From the NCBI GenBank assembly GCA_037957365.1, contig JARHVA010000460.1, positions 349,501-413,500 of the forward strand: 64,000 bases of DNA, given 5' to 3'. Position 1 is the stretch's first letter, and the number at the start of each line of letters is the position of its first letter. A program made the position numbers and the translations under genes. Below the pieces are notes generated by a model. The model was not told the origin of the DNA. It saw only the letters and a program-made list of their open reading frames with translations, and did not search any database. The DNA is from Torreya grandis (lineage: Eukaryota > Streptophyta > Pinopsida > Cupressales > Taxaceae). Shown here piece after piece: positions 23,518 to 35,407 of the stretch.

Positions 23518-24180
23518 GTGGTGTTGATTATTTATATTTTCTTCAGAAAGTGGTGTTGATGCTCATGCTTTTGAGTACCTATTTTATTCCCTTAAATTAT
23601 AAAAAATTTAAAAAACTATTAAATAAAAGTTTACAGGTTTGCTTTTAATGATTAGGAGGTCCAAAGATCTTTGATTTAACATTACACAGGTTTGCTTTTG
23701 AATTGCTTTTGTTGACTATGGAAGGGAAATTTCATCCAACTTCTCTCTCTACATATTAGAAAAATGTATTGGATTTGTTTTGTCAAGTTGTGATTGGTGT
23801 GTATTAAATTTTGTGTTTTCAGTTAATTGGAAAATATCTGTTCAACTAAGGATATAATTGCATCATTGAATAGAATTTTAATGGTAAAGGTAGTAATCTT
23901 TGTATGAAATAATGTCTAGAGTATTATATTTAAGATATTAATGTTCATTATTATTTAAAAATAATATTTCAATGTGTGTAAACATTTAATTTTAGTATGA
24001 AGAGTTATTAATTATAAAGACTTTTTAAGTTATAGAATTGTATTAGTTTAGGATATTTTTATGTTTATTAATTATGAAATCTGTTGAAATTTGAGGTTTA
24101 ACATTACACAGTTTTAAAAAATAGAAACTTTCTAAAAAAATATATCGCAACCATTTGTCTTTCAAATTTTAATGTGCCTA

Positions 24181-24238
24181 TTAAAATAATATTTTATATA
24201 TCAATTACTCAAAATTAATATATAAAATATTATTTTAA
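24181..24238. repeat. Perfect 21-bp AT-only inverted repeat
   Basis: 24181-24201 and 24218-24238 are exact reverse complements around a 16-base loop. A third related arm follows near 24250. Likely a small MITE relic or low-complexity AT sequence. Confidence 0.6.
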
Positions 24239-25605
24239 TAAATACTTATTAAAAATTAATATATAAAATAATTTAAAAATTTGTGCATGTCAAATATATA
24301 GAGACATTATTGAAATTTATACTTGATTATTTACTTTAGAATCATCCTATAGTAATATATTTTCGATACATCATGTTTGTCATCATGATCGGCTCAACAG
24401 TGTTCCACTTGTGGAATATTCCTATATGAAGTACCCAAAACTTTCTCAATGGCCCTATAGATGTTGAATGATGATCTCACCTCTAATGGCTGAAGAGTTT
24501 CTCTTTTCACTTCACCATCTATTAGTTTTATACCTTAGGCCATGAACAGAAGATGTATTTTCCAATTGAAATTGGAAAATGTATGTCGAGCTTGTGCTTG
24601 TCAAATAGGAATTTATGAACTTCAACAAGTTATCAACATAACTCTATCAATGTTCATGTGTAACTCACATTCTTTGGCAACTTGTAAGGAGTGTATTTGA
24701 TGCCACATACTTTTAGGTATATAAATGTGGGGAACTAGGTAAACAAGTTGCCCTACATTATGATTGTTGTTGTCACCTTGACCAACATCCTTTTATTGAA
24801 ATAATTTTCTAACATCCTTTTGGGACTAGCTGCTATGTAACCCTTGTATTAAAATGATCTCACCTACTTCTATCCCCATTCTTGGACACCTTGATCAAAT
24901 ATAGAGTCTCCAAAAGTTCTAGAAGTTAGGATTGCTATTACCAATGCAAGAACACTAAACTAAACTTCACTAATTATTGGAACATACACACACGTCTATA
25001 TGTAAGTTTGCATGCATAGACACAAAAACACATTGTTACTAAGGTCAAGGCTAGAATTGAAACTTCGATGTGGAAGCTGACATCAAAATACTAGTTTAAC
25101 AATTTAAAATAGTTAGAAAAATTAGATAGAAAGGAGGTTTATATTCTAAAGCTAAAGATCCCAAAGATATGTTGAACCTGCAAACTTAGTAGTTTTAAAA
25201 ATGTTTCAAGTTGTGAAAACATTTAAATGTGAAATTATACTGCCAACCACACTTTCGACATATAAATTATATATTGTAAAAAATTAAAATTATTTAGTGT
25301 ACAAATCCTTGCTATCTAATACAATTTTGAAGATGTAGGAATCTCACAATATTCATTACATCTATCACAACATTATACAATTTCTATAATAATTTAACCA
25401 AAATTCTAATAAAGTACTCTTGTCAATTTAAATGCACATGTATATAATTAATTTGACATATACATTTATATAATTAGCTTAGCTATTCTTCTTAAAATTC
25501 GAAACATGTTATACTTTCATTTCTTGTTGTATGCACCTAAATCCAGTCTCAATTATTCTAATTAATTCCACTAATTTATCTTCTTTATCATAATCCTAGC
25601 CAAAT

Positions 25606-26413
25606 AGGTATTATCACCCCTCATCATTTATTTATTCATTAACCTTATTCCTACCCCACAAATCAATTAATTCTCCTAAAACATGTTTTATCCCATCCTA
25701 ATCCCACTTATCTATTATTTTAAAATTTTAAATTTCCATGACCCACTTACCCACCTACACCCCTAGATCCTAATTACTGACCTAATCTCTATCTTAATGC
25801 CTCACTAATCCTAATTAATTTCTAAGGATATTCTATAATTCTTCAATTCTAGAACCTCCTCTAACTTGGACCCTTCTCTCTAAAGGCCTCTATTGTAGAG
25901 GCTTCCAAGGAAATTTTGAATCACTAGAAATTACTCCACCCTTGATCCTTATGGCCCAACTTCGAATATAAGCCATAAATCTTCCTTCCTTGGCTTATTT
26001 ATACAAGCCACTCCTCCATGACCAAATTAACTAGTAGAAATTTATGAAGTCCATGAAATCTCCATGCCAAATCCATGATCAACTAGTCAAGGCTATCAAT
26101 CCCAAACATTCAATCAAGCTATTTGAATGCTATAAATGAGAGTCTAAATTAATCTTTGTCCAAATATTTTTGTCTTTTTATTATTAAATCTTGGTTTGGA
26201 GCAATTAGATTTAGGATTAAAGTGTTGTTTTAATGTTCATTCATCTATTTGTGTTTTATCCTAATGGCTCTAGATCTTAATTATTGGATTGAAATTTTAG
26301 GCATTTTTTATGTAATCAAATCCGTTTTGATCAAAAGTTCATCTACACTTCTCATTTTTCTAGATTTATTCTATAATAATATTTTCTTAGACTACTATTT
26401 GGGATATACTTTA
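25606..26413. repeat. Duplicated flank upstream of the copia insertion (copy A)
   Basis: Runs parallel to 34235-35060, beginning CACCCCTCATCATTTA and including CTAAAACATGTTTTATCCCATCC, CCTCTAACTTGGACCC and TTTGGGATATACTTTAT. It is pyrimidine-rich with no recognised gene; the 65-codon frame at 26249-26446 has no partner domain. In copy B this sequence leads into the copia 5' LTR; here it is fused to the element's leader. Confidence 0.75.
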
Positions 26414-27316
26414 TCTTTATTTCATAAAATGTGCCCCATTTTTTGATTGTGTAGTATAAGTTGGAGAGTGTCAAGTCTACATTTTTCTTTGTGAACTACA
26501 TTTTTCTCCTTATCATGGCTTGCTAACATAAGATCATTGTATTACATACTACAGAGGGTGTTGGAAGACATCATAAAAGCATGGAGGAGTTGAAGACTAC
26601 ACTTTCATTCCAACAATATGCTGGAAGTGCTGCATTCCAATTTACAATAAGTTTATCCTCCATGGCTTGGCATTCTAGGCCATTATATTATTTTTTTGAT
26701 CTAGTTTTGTGAATTGGTTGGGAATAGTGCACTATCCATTCAAGAGGATTGCATTTTTATTATTAAACACTACATTAGAGACCAATAGATTTGTGTGGAG
26801 TCTTTGTTATGTTTTCTCCCTCCTGGTGGCACCTCACTTTCTGATCTGACCTGAAGATTTCTTTGGCAACACCTAGTTAGGGTTAAGACACCTACCAAGC
26901 ACAAGACACTTGTAATCCACTCACTTATCCTCTGAAACAATTATTTTATACATTATTTATTTTAGTAAGTTGAATTTTTTTCCTTAAGAGGAAGTCAATT
27001 TCAATTACAAGATCATAAGGGTCACCTAGATGGTTATTTTTCACTTTTTTTTGTCTTGAGGACATCTTGAACACAATTTCAGTTCAAACAAGTTGTTGGA
27101 AGGCAAGGTTAATTTCTAATTTAGTCATAAACATCAACTTGTAGTGTAAATTTTATTAAATTTGACCCATTTATGATAATTCATAAATCCTATATCTTTG
27201 GAATCATAACTTAGATTGGAGTTCAACTGTTTTCAAAAGAATATAGTTTTCAATTCTCTATCCATCAGCATCATCAATTTGTAAACAATCATAATTTTTA
27301 TAAAGTGCCAAAATTT

Positions 27317-27343
27317 GGGGGGTGGGGGGCGAGGGAGAGTGGG
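27317..27343 (+). promoter_or_regulatory. Guanine-quadruplex motif in the copia leader (copy A)
   Basis: Four G-runs with short loops (GGGGGGTGGGGGG then CGAGGG then AGAGTGGG), about 85 bp before the Gag start. The equivalent spot in copy B (36683-36703) is also a G-run array, so the potential is kept although the exact bases differ. A role in RNA dimerisation, packaging or strand transfer is conjecture. Confidence 0.5.
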
Positions 27344-27427
27344 CTAAATACAATATTTTGAGGGGTTGTCTCGGTGTTAATTCATTCACCCTTTTGCATT
27401 ATTTATGTTCTTTGGTGATACAATAAT

Positions 27428-28235
27428 ATCTATTATACTTTTGGTTTAAATCAATGTGACTTTTTGACTACACATAATTACCATACATGGAGACCTAGAA
27501 TGGAAACAATCATTAAACACAAAGGATTATGGTCCCTAATGAATAAAACTCAAGCAAAGTTCACAAGAGAGTATGAAAAATTTCAACACCAAGGTCAATT
27601 TAATGAGTGTATGGATTTGATAGGAACTTATGTGATTGATAGTCTGTTGTTTTATTGAATGGGTGTGATACTCCATTCAAAATGTGGGACAAACTAAGGG
27701 GTTTATTTATGAAACTAGGTTAAATTTGAGCCATGTAGCTTGAAGTGAAGCTTACTTCACTCAATCCTATAGATTTTCCCTCTATTATAAACTATTTTTC
27801 TAAGTTTAAGCACTTGTTGACATAATTGAAGGGGAGTGGATGAGATAAAATATACGAAGAGTATGTGTACCTGATTCTATCCAATTTGAAGGGTCCATTC
27901 CAAATCTTTGAATCTACCTTTTTCTCTAACATGGATACCTTAGGTGCCACATTAACAATGCCTAATTTATAGTTTTTTTATGAAAGACTTACTAGGGAAG
28001 AATCCAAATTCTCTCCCCTTGAGTCTTCCACCTCTAAAAAAAATTAGTAGCATCACATTATAATAGCAATGGAAAATCAAAGATTAAGTCCAAATACACT
28101 CCTCCATCTCAAATGCCCCCAAGCCCAAAAAAACACATCTAAACTCAAATCATCTTCCAAATCCAAGAATAAGTCTAACCTTTCATGACCCTATTGTGAG
28201 TGGATTGGTCATGAAGAATCTAGGTGTTTTAAGAT
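27428..28235 (+). pseudogene. Copia Gag (copy A), start lost, multiple stops
   Basis: Aligned to copy B, the ATG is replaced by ATC at about 27428. An open stretch at 27464-27658 reads PHNYHTWRPRMETIIKHKGL followed by WSLMNKTQAKFTREYEKF, typical of the N-terminus of copia Gag. Later parts are frameshifted. The zinc knuckle survives in part at about 28183-28230: the first cysteine codon is TGA and the rest reads PYCEWIGHEESRC. Gag would package the element RNA; this copy is non-functional. Confidence 0.8.
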
Positions 28236-28480
28236 AATGCAAAATCTAGAGGATGTCATTAAAAAACATAAGTTCTATATCTCCAATACATATCCATCCC
28301 ATGAGCATAGCAAAACACTTAATATTGTTGGGATATATCAGTCACCTATTTTAGATAGTTGGATTATAGATTCAGGTGCTTATCACCACATGACTTATTT
28401 TAAGGAGTCTTTTGTATCTTGATTTGAGTTATAATTCCAACATTGAAGATGAAAATTCTTCCTTTATTTTTGTTAAGGGA
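28236..28480 (+). pseudogene. Copia protease region (copy A)
   Basis: The open frame 28237-28422 holds the copia aspartic protease signature ILDSWIIDSGAYHHMTYF with the catalytic D-S-G retained. It ends in a stop after KESFVS, and the rest (FVKGKGDIQLDGGCINDALY) is in another frame. Confidence 0.8.
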
Positions 28481-28639
28481 AAGGGTGACATACAACTTGA
28501 TGGTGGTTGCATTAATGATGCATTATATGTTCTTGACATCACCACCAATCTACTTTTGGTTTATTAGATTTGTCTGTCAAGGAAAGACAATGACTTTAAC
28601 ACCACAAAGCCTGATGTTCAAGCTTTATTAGAGCCTCAT

Positions 28640-28989
28640 GCACTTATTTTAAAGGGTGTTATTGATCATAGTTCTCGACTCTATTACATTAAGAGTTTTG
28701 AATATACTCCTTCTCTAAGGACATGTTTGGTTTTTCATGCAAATTTTGAGAGTAAGCTTTGGCATGAGAGATTCAGACATATCAATTACAAATACTTGAA
28801 GGAGTTGAGCACTCATTATATGGTAGGTGGTCTTCCTATGGTTTGATTTCCTGATGGAGTTTTCCATGGTTGTGCATTGGGGAAACAACACTAAGATCTA
28901 TTTCCTAAGGGTGTGTCCCAAAGAGCTACTTCACCACTTGAGCTTGTGCATAATGATTTGATGGTCTTTTTTACTCCTTTCAATGGAGA
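28640..28989 (+). pseudogene. Copia pre-integrase and integrase N-terminus (copy A)
   Basis: Readable as LLEPHALILKGVIDHSSRLY, then ESKLWHERFRHINYKYLKEL (the His-containing zinc-binding part of integrase), then FHGCALGKQH and LELVHNDLM (the C and D-L positions before the catalytic core). The reading is cut off after FNGDK by the insertion at 28990. Confidence 0.8.
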
Positions 28990-30677
28990 TAAAAATTGAT
29001 CCATAAATAATAGTAGGAACTTCACTACTTTTTAAAACATTTAAACAGATCTTTTAAATTCTCAATTCTAAAAATTAAACTAAATTGGAAGCAGAAATTT
29101 CTCAATTTTATAATGTTGGAGTATTTAGAAATTGATTAAAATCTGATCCAAGTAACATGTTTCAAAACTAAAATATAGTGAATTGAAAGATCACTTTAGT
29201 AATCCATTGAAACCATCAGATTTTCCAAATTCTTGATTTTATCCAATTTCCCGTAAATGATCAAATGATTAAAATTTTCATTCTGATTAAAAATATGAAT
29301 TTATAATCTAAATATTAACTGAAAATGAAATGCAAAAATGAATTCAAAGATCAAAACACAAAAATCATTTACAGGGTTTGGAATTCCTACATCCTCGAGT
29401 TTTAATCGAACCGATCCATTAATGTTGCTTAAATTTGCAAGTTAAAATATACTTACAATCAACAATAGATCATTTCTCTCTCTGTAATAATAGTGATCAG
29501 ACCTTTGAAAGACCTTGGCTGACTCAACACATCCTTCACCTTCTTAAATTACACATAGAGGCTTCTCCAAATCAAAATTGGCAACTTCCATAGCTCAAAA
29601 TGACATCACAAATTCTCCAAATTGGGAAAATTAATATATTTCATAGAGCATATCAGAATTTTAAACAAGTTTGTAGTTTACTCTAAGCTCTATTTCGGCC
29701 ACTAAGGGTGCCAAAATGACCAATTACTGCAAATGGGTCTATTCTGTTACAAAACATAGTCAATAATTCATCACATTTAAATATAATATTGTGCCTTTAT
29801 AAGCATTTTGCCACACATAGATCAAGTGGTCAGACCTTAATTGTTTTGATGGATAGGTCACGGGTTCTATTCCATCGGCATAGTCTTTGTTTTAAAACTT
29901 TATCAAATATCCCACATACGTGGGGATAATAAGTTAGAAAGGCTTTTTATATCCTTGTCTCCACCTTGGCATATGCCGAGATAGCCTTTTGGCTAAGGCA
30001 TGTAATGACTTGGCCCCCAACTTATCACGTGGATGTGGTTTATGTGGGTGATTAGATGGGATATGTGGTAAGGCTTATCACAAGTTATGTTGACTCAGAC
30101 ATTTGGTTACTTAGAACCTTTGGATATGGGCTCGTTCTCCTTGAACTGGAAATAACAAGTTGCGAGCTGGGAGTGAACTCCACATTCGAGCTGGCAGCCT
30201 TTACAAAGTGCATTGATATTAATCCCACATGTGAGAGTTTACAATGAAAAGTGGAATTTAAATACTAATTCAATTATAATGTAATATGAAATTAGGAGGT
30301 CAAGGAACCCCTCCTTAAAAAGAGTGTGTCGACCCTCACTGAGGGCCCCCAACAAGCCAATAACGAGGCCCACGGTTCTCCATATAACCACCTATGAAAG
30401 ATTGAAGGTTGAAACCAAACATAAAACCAAATTTTTGCACAAACATACAAAATGAATGCCACATGTCAATTGGTGATTGGTCCACTTGGTGTGTCCATAT
30501 TGTGCCATGTCATCTTGTGACACCAAATTTTTTACCTGTCGCATTAGAACTTTAGTAGACCATATCTTTTGCATACGGTGTCCATTTTTCAAACCATGAA
30601 AATCACCAGAAAGCTCTCAGTGAGCTCTACGCTGTGAAATAATTCTAATTAGAATATGGAGATTTAATTTTTTTTTA
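28990..30677. mobile_element. 1.69-kb insertion of unknown type inside copia integrase (copy A)
   Basis: Copy B lacks this segment: there the integrase sequence runs from TTTTAATGGAG straight to AAATATGCACTTACTTTTATTG. Here AATGGAGA occurs on both sides (28982-28989 and 30678-30685), an 8-bp duplication that would suit a hAT-like DNA transposon. The ends are weakly similar in inverted orientation (AAAAATTGATCCATA against AAAAATTAAATCTCCATA) but AT-rich. Inside are a tRNA-like promoter segment (29818-29873) and a GC-richer stretch (30300-30620) with no domain I know. An open frame at 30056-30247 is unassigned. No transposase is visible, so it would be non-autonomous. Confidence 0.6.
29818..29873 (+). 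repeat. tRNA-like polymerase III promoter (SINE head-like)
   Basis: An A-box-like TAGATCAAGTGG at 29818-29829 and a B-box-like GGTTCTATTCC at 29863-29873, spaced as in tRNA genes. No cloverleaf or intact tRNA is evident, so this is best read as a tRNA-derived SINE head or relic. Confidence 0.45.
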
Positions 30678-30685
30678 AATGGAGA

Positions 30686-31262
30686 GATGCACCTAGATCA
30701 AATATGTGCTTACTTTTATTGATAAATTTTTTAGGCATACTTGGGTTTATTTTCTCAAGTAAAAGAGTGATGTTTTTGTGCACTTCAAAATCTTTAAGGC
30801 TTTGCTTGAGAACCAATCTTTTAGTTTCATAAAGAAACTTTATACTGATAATGGGGGGGAGTACTTCAGTCAAGGGTTCTATAATTGTTTGGAAACTCAT
30901 GGTATTGTTCACCAATAGTCTATTTCATGTGCTTCATAACATAATGGATTAATAGAATGAAAGAACCAAAATTTGAAGGAGATGTCTAACTTCATGTTGC
31001 ATTCAAGAGATTTATCACCCATCTATTGGGTATAAGTAGTTAACTATGTGAATTACATTTAAAATCACACACCATAAAAAACACTCGAGGTAAAGAATGT
31101 CTTATTTTTAAAAGTATTTAGGAGCCATGATTGGGAATCTATACTAAAGAAAAAAAGGAAAGCATTGGATAATAAGAACAAACACTTGATCTTGATAAAG
31201 TATTATGAGGACATGAGAGCTTATCACCTTTTGGATCCTAATACTCACGATGTTATTTCTTG
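30686..31262 (+). pseudogene. Copia integrase catalytic core (copy A)
   Basis: After the insertion the core resumes: YVLTFIDKFFRHTWVYFLK, then KLYTDNGGEYFSQGFYN (the catalytic D of TDNGGE), then THGIVHQ and HNGLIE. The final catalytic Glu region is followed by KNQNLKEMSNFMLHSRDLSP. Stops and shifts are frequent. At about 30961-31000 the sequence AATTTGAAGGAGATGTCTAAC is the uninterrupted counterpart of the insertion site used by the nested element in copy B. Confidence 0.8.
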
Positions 31263-31639
31263 AATGAACACATGTACAATTTGATGAGTGTTTCACTTAT
31301 AATGATTCTTCACCTTCTTCCATTCCTTCTTTTTCTTCTTCTTTTTTTATTCTTCACCTCCTCTTGAGGATTCATTCTTTAAGGAGCGAGTTCAAGAGGC
31401 CGTTGAGGATGTTATGTATGTTGAGGATCCTATTCCCACTCATGTTATCACCATGCCATTGTGGGCTCATACTACAATTTATGAGACAACACCTTACATA
31501 CAAGATCTTCTACCCACTTGACATCATCATACACATTCTATAGATACTTGACTTTTGTGTTAGACATTCTCTGAGGATGCACAATTTTTCACAGGCTCAT
31601 GGGTTACAGGAGTGGGATGATGTGATAATATATGAGTAT

Positions 31640-32240
31640 TACTTTTTAATGAAGAATCATACTTAGGATTTGGTATATCTTCTTAAGGGAAGAAATTTGG
31701 TTAGGTACAAGTGGGTATACCACACCAAGTATGCATCTAATGGGTCCATTATCAAGTATAAGACACATCTAATTACAAAAGGTTTCTCTTAGGTCAAAGT
31801 ATTGACTACTCTGATACTTTTTCACCCATTGACAAGATAGATTCTATTCACCTTATACTTTCTTTTGCTACATCACAGGGTTGGCCAATGTATCAAATGC
31901 ACATTAAAAGTTCCTTATTGCATAGAGATTTATATAAATAAATATATATGGAGCAGCTTATTGGGTTTGTTCATGATTCTTCTTCTATTTATCAACTTTT
32001 GAGGTCTCTTTACAGTCTCAAATATGCCCCTCAAGCTTGGTATGAGAATATGGATTCATTCCTTCTCTCTACTATCTTTATTAATTACCACTTTAATCCC
32101 ATAGTTTATATCCAACATATTGGGAAGGACATTATTATATTGGTTTTGTATGTTGATGATATACTTCTCATAGGTAGCTCCTCTTCTCAAATTCAATCTA
32201 TTTAGCAGACACTTTTAGTACAATTTGATATGATAGTTCT
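31640..32240 (+). pseudogene. Copia reverse transcriptase (copy A)
   Basis: Recognisable order of RT motifs: LVRYKWVYHTKYASNGSI, then KTHLITKGFS, then SIHLILSFATSQGW and MYQMHIKSSLL. The open frame 31948-32205 follows: MEQLIGFVHDSS, LLRSLYSLKYAPQAWYENMD and VLYVDDILLIGSSS. The catalytic Y-V-D-D is intact. It is split over frames by several indels and stops, so it is inactive. Confidence 0.88.
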
Positions 32241-32599
32241 TGATCTTTTACACTTCTTCCTTGGATTGAAGATTTTAATGTCAGATTCAAGTATCCATTT
32301 GAGTCAGTAGAAGTACACCCTTGATCTTATTCATCCTTTTAGCATGGTTAAATTCAAGCCAACCCCCTCTCCTTTTCAATTTTCAGTCACTCTCACTTCT
32401 ACTTACACTACTCTTTGTGATCCTACATTATATAGGTAAATGGTTTGGATTCTTATATATTTGACTCATACTCACCATAAAATTTCATTTGTAATTGGGC
32501 TTGTATCTAGGTTACACATGCTCTTCATGATAGTCATTAACAAGCTTCTAAGAGGATTTTATGATATCTATGAGGCACTACCCATTTTAGATTACACTA

Positions 32600-33010
32600 C
32601 AACAGGGGTTCTACTTAGTTGGTTGGGTACACTAATTTAGATTGGGTAGGTTCTCTTGATGACACGCATTCCCCTTATGGATACATATTTTATCTTGGTT
32701 CTTCATCTATTACTTAGATGTGCAAGAAATAATAAGCTATTTTACTTTCATCTATATAAGCTAAATATAGGGTAACAATTATAGTGAGTCAGCAAGTTCT
32801 TTAGCTTCATCAGTTATTGATAGCATTTAGATTCATGTAGGATTAACCTAATATCCTTTGATGTGACAACCAGAGTGTAATTCAAATATCCCACAACTTA
32901 GTTTATCACTAAAAAACCAAGCAAATTGATATACCCATATATTTTATTTATTAACACATTGATGATGGAGTTCTTAGCTTGGATTACATTTTGACTCAAT
33001 ACTAGGTTGT
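32600..33010 (+). pseudogene. Copia RNase H (copy A)
   Basis: Traces of the RNase H domain: LDWVGSLDDTHSPYGYIFYL, then GSSSIT, and further on CDNQSVIQI. Multiple stops. It precedes a purine-rich tract (TTGAGGGGGG, about 33234-33242) and the 3' LTR. Confidence 0.7.
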
Positions 33011-33242
33011 CAACATCTTCATGAAGCCTTTTACATCACCTCATTTCCATGAGTTGTATGGAATGAATGGGGTTTTATAAGTTATTCTTAAGGGGTGTTC
33101 ATGATGACATATTCCTTCTTCATTTCATGTATATATATTGTACATGATTACCTTATTAGGTCTAGTTGTCGGGACTCATACTGTGGATATGCCACTATAT
33201 CAGTTTTGGCTATTGTTAATCCCTAGCTTTATTTGAGGGGGG

Positions 33243-33523
33243 TTTTAGAGTATATTTCTCATGTTTACTAGGTTCTAGATATCTTTTTTGGTCTTTTCCT
33301 AGCTTTGTCCTATGTGAGGATTTATCCCACATTTCTTAATTAGGCTAGTTTCTTATTTTGGCTTACCTACTTATGCAATGGTTCTCCTTTGTACTTGCAT
33401 GTCTTATGCTGAATAGAATGATTTTCCTTTTATTTTCACATCACATTTGTAATCTTATTGCGATGTTATTATTTTTAATACTTTAGATTCATGGGTTCTC
33501 AAAATATTTTCTCATTCATAACA
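33243..33523 (+). repeat. Copia 3' LTR, copy A (281 bp)
   Basis: Begins TTTTAGAGTATATTTCTC (TG end mutated) and ends CATTCATAACA. It is the same length as both LTRs in copy B. It is followed by GTTTCC, matching the right flank in copy B. Confidence 0.88.
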
Positions 33524-34234
33524 GTTTCCATTTATAAATTTACTAGTATATACAATAATTTCCATGTTCTCATAAATTTTTAAATAAAAAAAGATTATGT
33601 TTAACAATTACATGTATGTAGGTATAAACTAATTTATTTTTTTCCTAGTTATATTATTTGATGTTATATATTAATTAATCTCATATTAAAAATATATATA
33701 TAAATATAAAAAATATATAGTGCTCTCAACCCACAACATTGATTTGTGTGGGTGTACACGTTTGTATGTGTGTGTATTAATCGCAAGGTGATTATCTTGT
33801 ATTTTTTAAATTATATTTTAATTTATTGAAGAGTTCCACACTAATTAATGACTATATCACTTTTTCCTCAAGTTTTATATTGAATGGCAACATATGGCCT
33901 CAATCTAGATGCATCACTTATGCTAAAAAAATAACGGCTCTAAACTCTATTGTATGCCTAAGATATTATAATTTTTAAATTTTTATCACCAATAAAGAAG
34001 AAAATATACCCTATAAAAATTAAATAGATGTAAAATTTAATGTCAATCATTTTTATGAATACATTAAGAGGAATTAGACTCTACCACCACTCTAAATTAC
34101 AATTTCAGGTTACACTTCTTGATGTAAAATACAAAATAATAATTGAAAGTTTTCTTCTTCCGTAAAACTTGTAATTAGCTTAGAAATGTATCAACATGCT
34201 TTCAAATTTTTTTATTTAAATTAGGTTTAAGCCA

Positions 34235-35113
34235 CCCCTCATCATTTACTTATTCACTAATCTTATTCATACCTCACAAATCAATTAATTCTCCTAAAAC
34301 ATGTTTTATCCCATCCTAATCATACTTATCTATTATTTTGGAATTTTAAATTATCATGACCCACCTACCAACCTACACTAACCTATTCCTAGGCTTTCCT
34401 ACACCCCTAGTCCCTAATCACCCACCTAATCCCTATCTTAATCCCTCACTAATCCTATTTAATTTCTAAGGAGAATCTATAATTATTCAATTCTATAACC
34501 TCCTCTAACTTGGACCCTTGTCTCTAGAAGCCTCTATTCTAGAGGCTTACAAGGAATTTTTGAATCATTGGAAATTACTATACCCTTGATCCGTATGGCC
34601 TAACTTTGAATATGAGCCATAGATCTTCCCTCCTTGGATTATTTATACAAGCCACTCCTCCATGGCCAAATTAACTAGTAGAAATTTATGAAGTCCACGA
34701 AATCTCCATGCCAAATCCATGATCAACTAGTCAAGGCTATCAATTACAAACATTCAATCAATCTATCCTAATGCTACAAATTAGAGTCTAAAGAAATATC
34801 AATCCAAATAATTTTGTCTTTTTATTATTCAATCTTGGTTTGGAGCAATTAGCTTTAGGATTAAAGTGTTGTTTTGAATATTCATTCATCTATTTGCCTT
34901 TATCCTAATGGCTCTAGATGTTAATTAGTGGATTGAAATAATATGCATTTTTGATGTAATCAAATACATTTTACTCAAAATTTCATCTACACTTGTCATT
35001 TTTCTATATTTATTCTATAATAATATTTTCTTGGACTAATATTTGGGATATACTTTATATAATTTTTTGCTTTTTTCCATACACTTTGAACTCTAATTTC
35101 CTACACTAGTTTT
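34235..35113. repeat. Duplicated flank upstream of the copia insertion (copy B)
   Basis: Parallel to 25606-26413. The last bases before the LTR are GTTTT (35109-35113), close to GTTTC after the 3' LTR (45338-45342), so the target duplication is probably 5 bp with one later change. Confidence 0.7.
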
Positions 35114-35394
35114 TATTAGAGTATATTTCTCATGTTTACTAGGTCCTAGATAACTTTCTTTGTATTTTCCTATTTTTGTTCTATGTAAGGATTTATCACA
35201 CATTACTTAGTTAGGCTAGTTTATTATTTTTCATTTGCTACTTATGCAAAGGTTCTCCTTTTTACTTGTATGTCTTATTTTGAATAACATGATTTGTCTT
35301 TTATTTGCATATTATATTTTCAGCCTTATTATGATGTTATTACTGTGAATAATTCAAATTCATGAGTTCGTGGAAAGCTTTCTCATTCCTAACA
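35114..35394 (+). repeat. Copia 5' LTR (281 bp)
   Basis: Begins TATTAGAGTATATTTCTC and ends CATTCCTAACA. It matches 45057-45337 and 33243-33523. Confidence 0.88.
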
Positions 35395-35407
35395 TGATAC
35401 TAAAGCC
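35395..35407 (+). other. Degenerate primer-binding site
   Basis: TGATACTAAAGCC abuts the LTR and differs from TGGTATCAGAGCC at three positions, so it is the initiator-Met tRNA type. Confidence 0.75.

Larger units (their letters stand above)
22334..25605. other. 3.27-kb block present only in copy A of the duplication
   Basis: In copy B, GGTTTAAG is followed directly by CACCCCTCATCA; here 3.27 kb lies between the matching points. No clear target duplication or terminal repeats mark it as an insertion, so deletion from copy B is equally possible. It is AT-rich with short inverted repeats. A slightly more GC-rich spot at 23160-23520 holds possible exon-like frames. Near 24360-24900 the minus strand gives broken protein-like phrases that I cannot assign. 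Confidence 0.5.
26414..33523 (+). mobile_element. Copia element in copy A (5' LTR deleted, disrupted)
   Basis: A Ty1/copia retrotransposon in the order leader, Gag, protease, integrase, reverse transcriptase, RNase H, 3' LTR. Relative to copy B, about 0.73 kb covering the 5' LTR, primer site and start of the leader is missing at 26414. A 1.69-kb sequence interrupts integrase at 28990-30677. Every coding part has stops or shifts, so it is dead. Confidence 0.85.
21866..33541. repeat. Tandem segmental duplication, copy A
   Basis: Matches 33760-45356 in order and orientation: the short gene-like segment near 22001-22279, a CT-rich flank, then a copia element with its 3' LTR, ending about 18 bp past the LTR at GTTTCCATTTATAAATTTA. 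Because non-element sequence on both sides is shared, these are copies of one insertion locus, not two independent insertions. Differences are a 3.27-kb block (22334-25605) present only here, loss of about 0.73 kb including the 5' LTR near 26414, and a 1.69-kb insertion at 28990. The two 3' LTRs differ at roughly 9% of sites by eye. Confidence 0.75.

Noticed and set aside
24360..24900. Protein-like phrases on the minus strand of the 3.27-kb block
   Set aside because: They are too broken by stops and frame changes for any family to be recognised.
27464..27658. Short intact gene of 64 codons
   Set aside because: It is the surviving N-terminal part of the broken copia Gag, as shown by alignment with copy B.
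33542..33759. Continuation of the segmental duplication across the A/B junction
   Set aside because: Only weak AT-rich resemblance to sequence near 21300-21860; not enough to extend the duplication.
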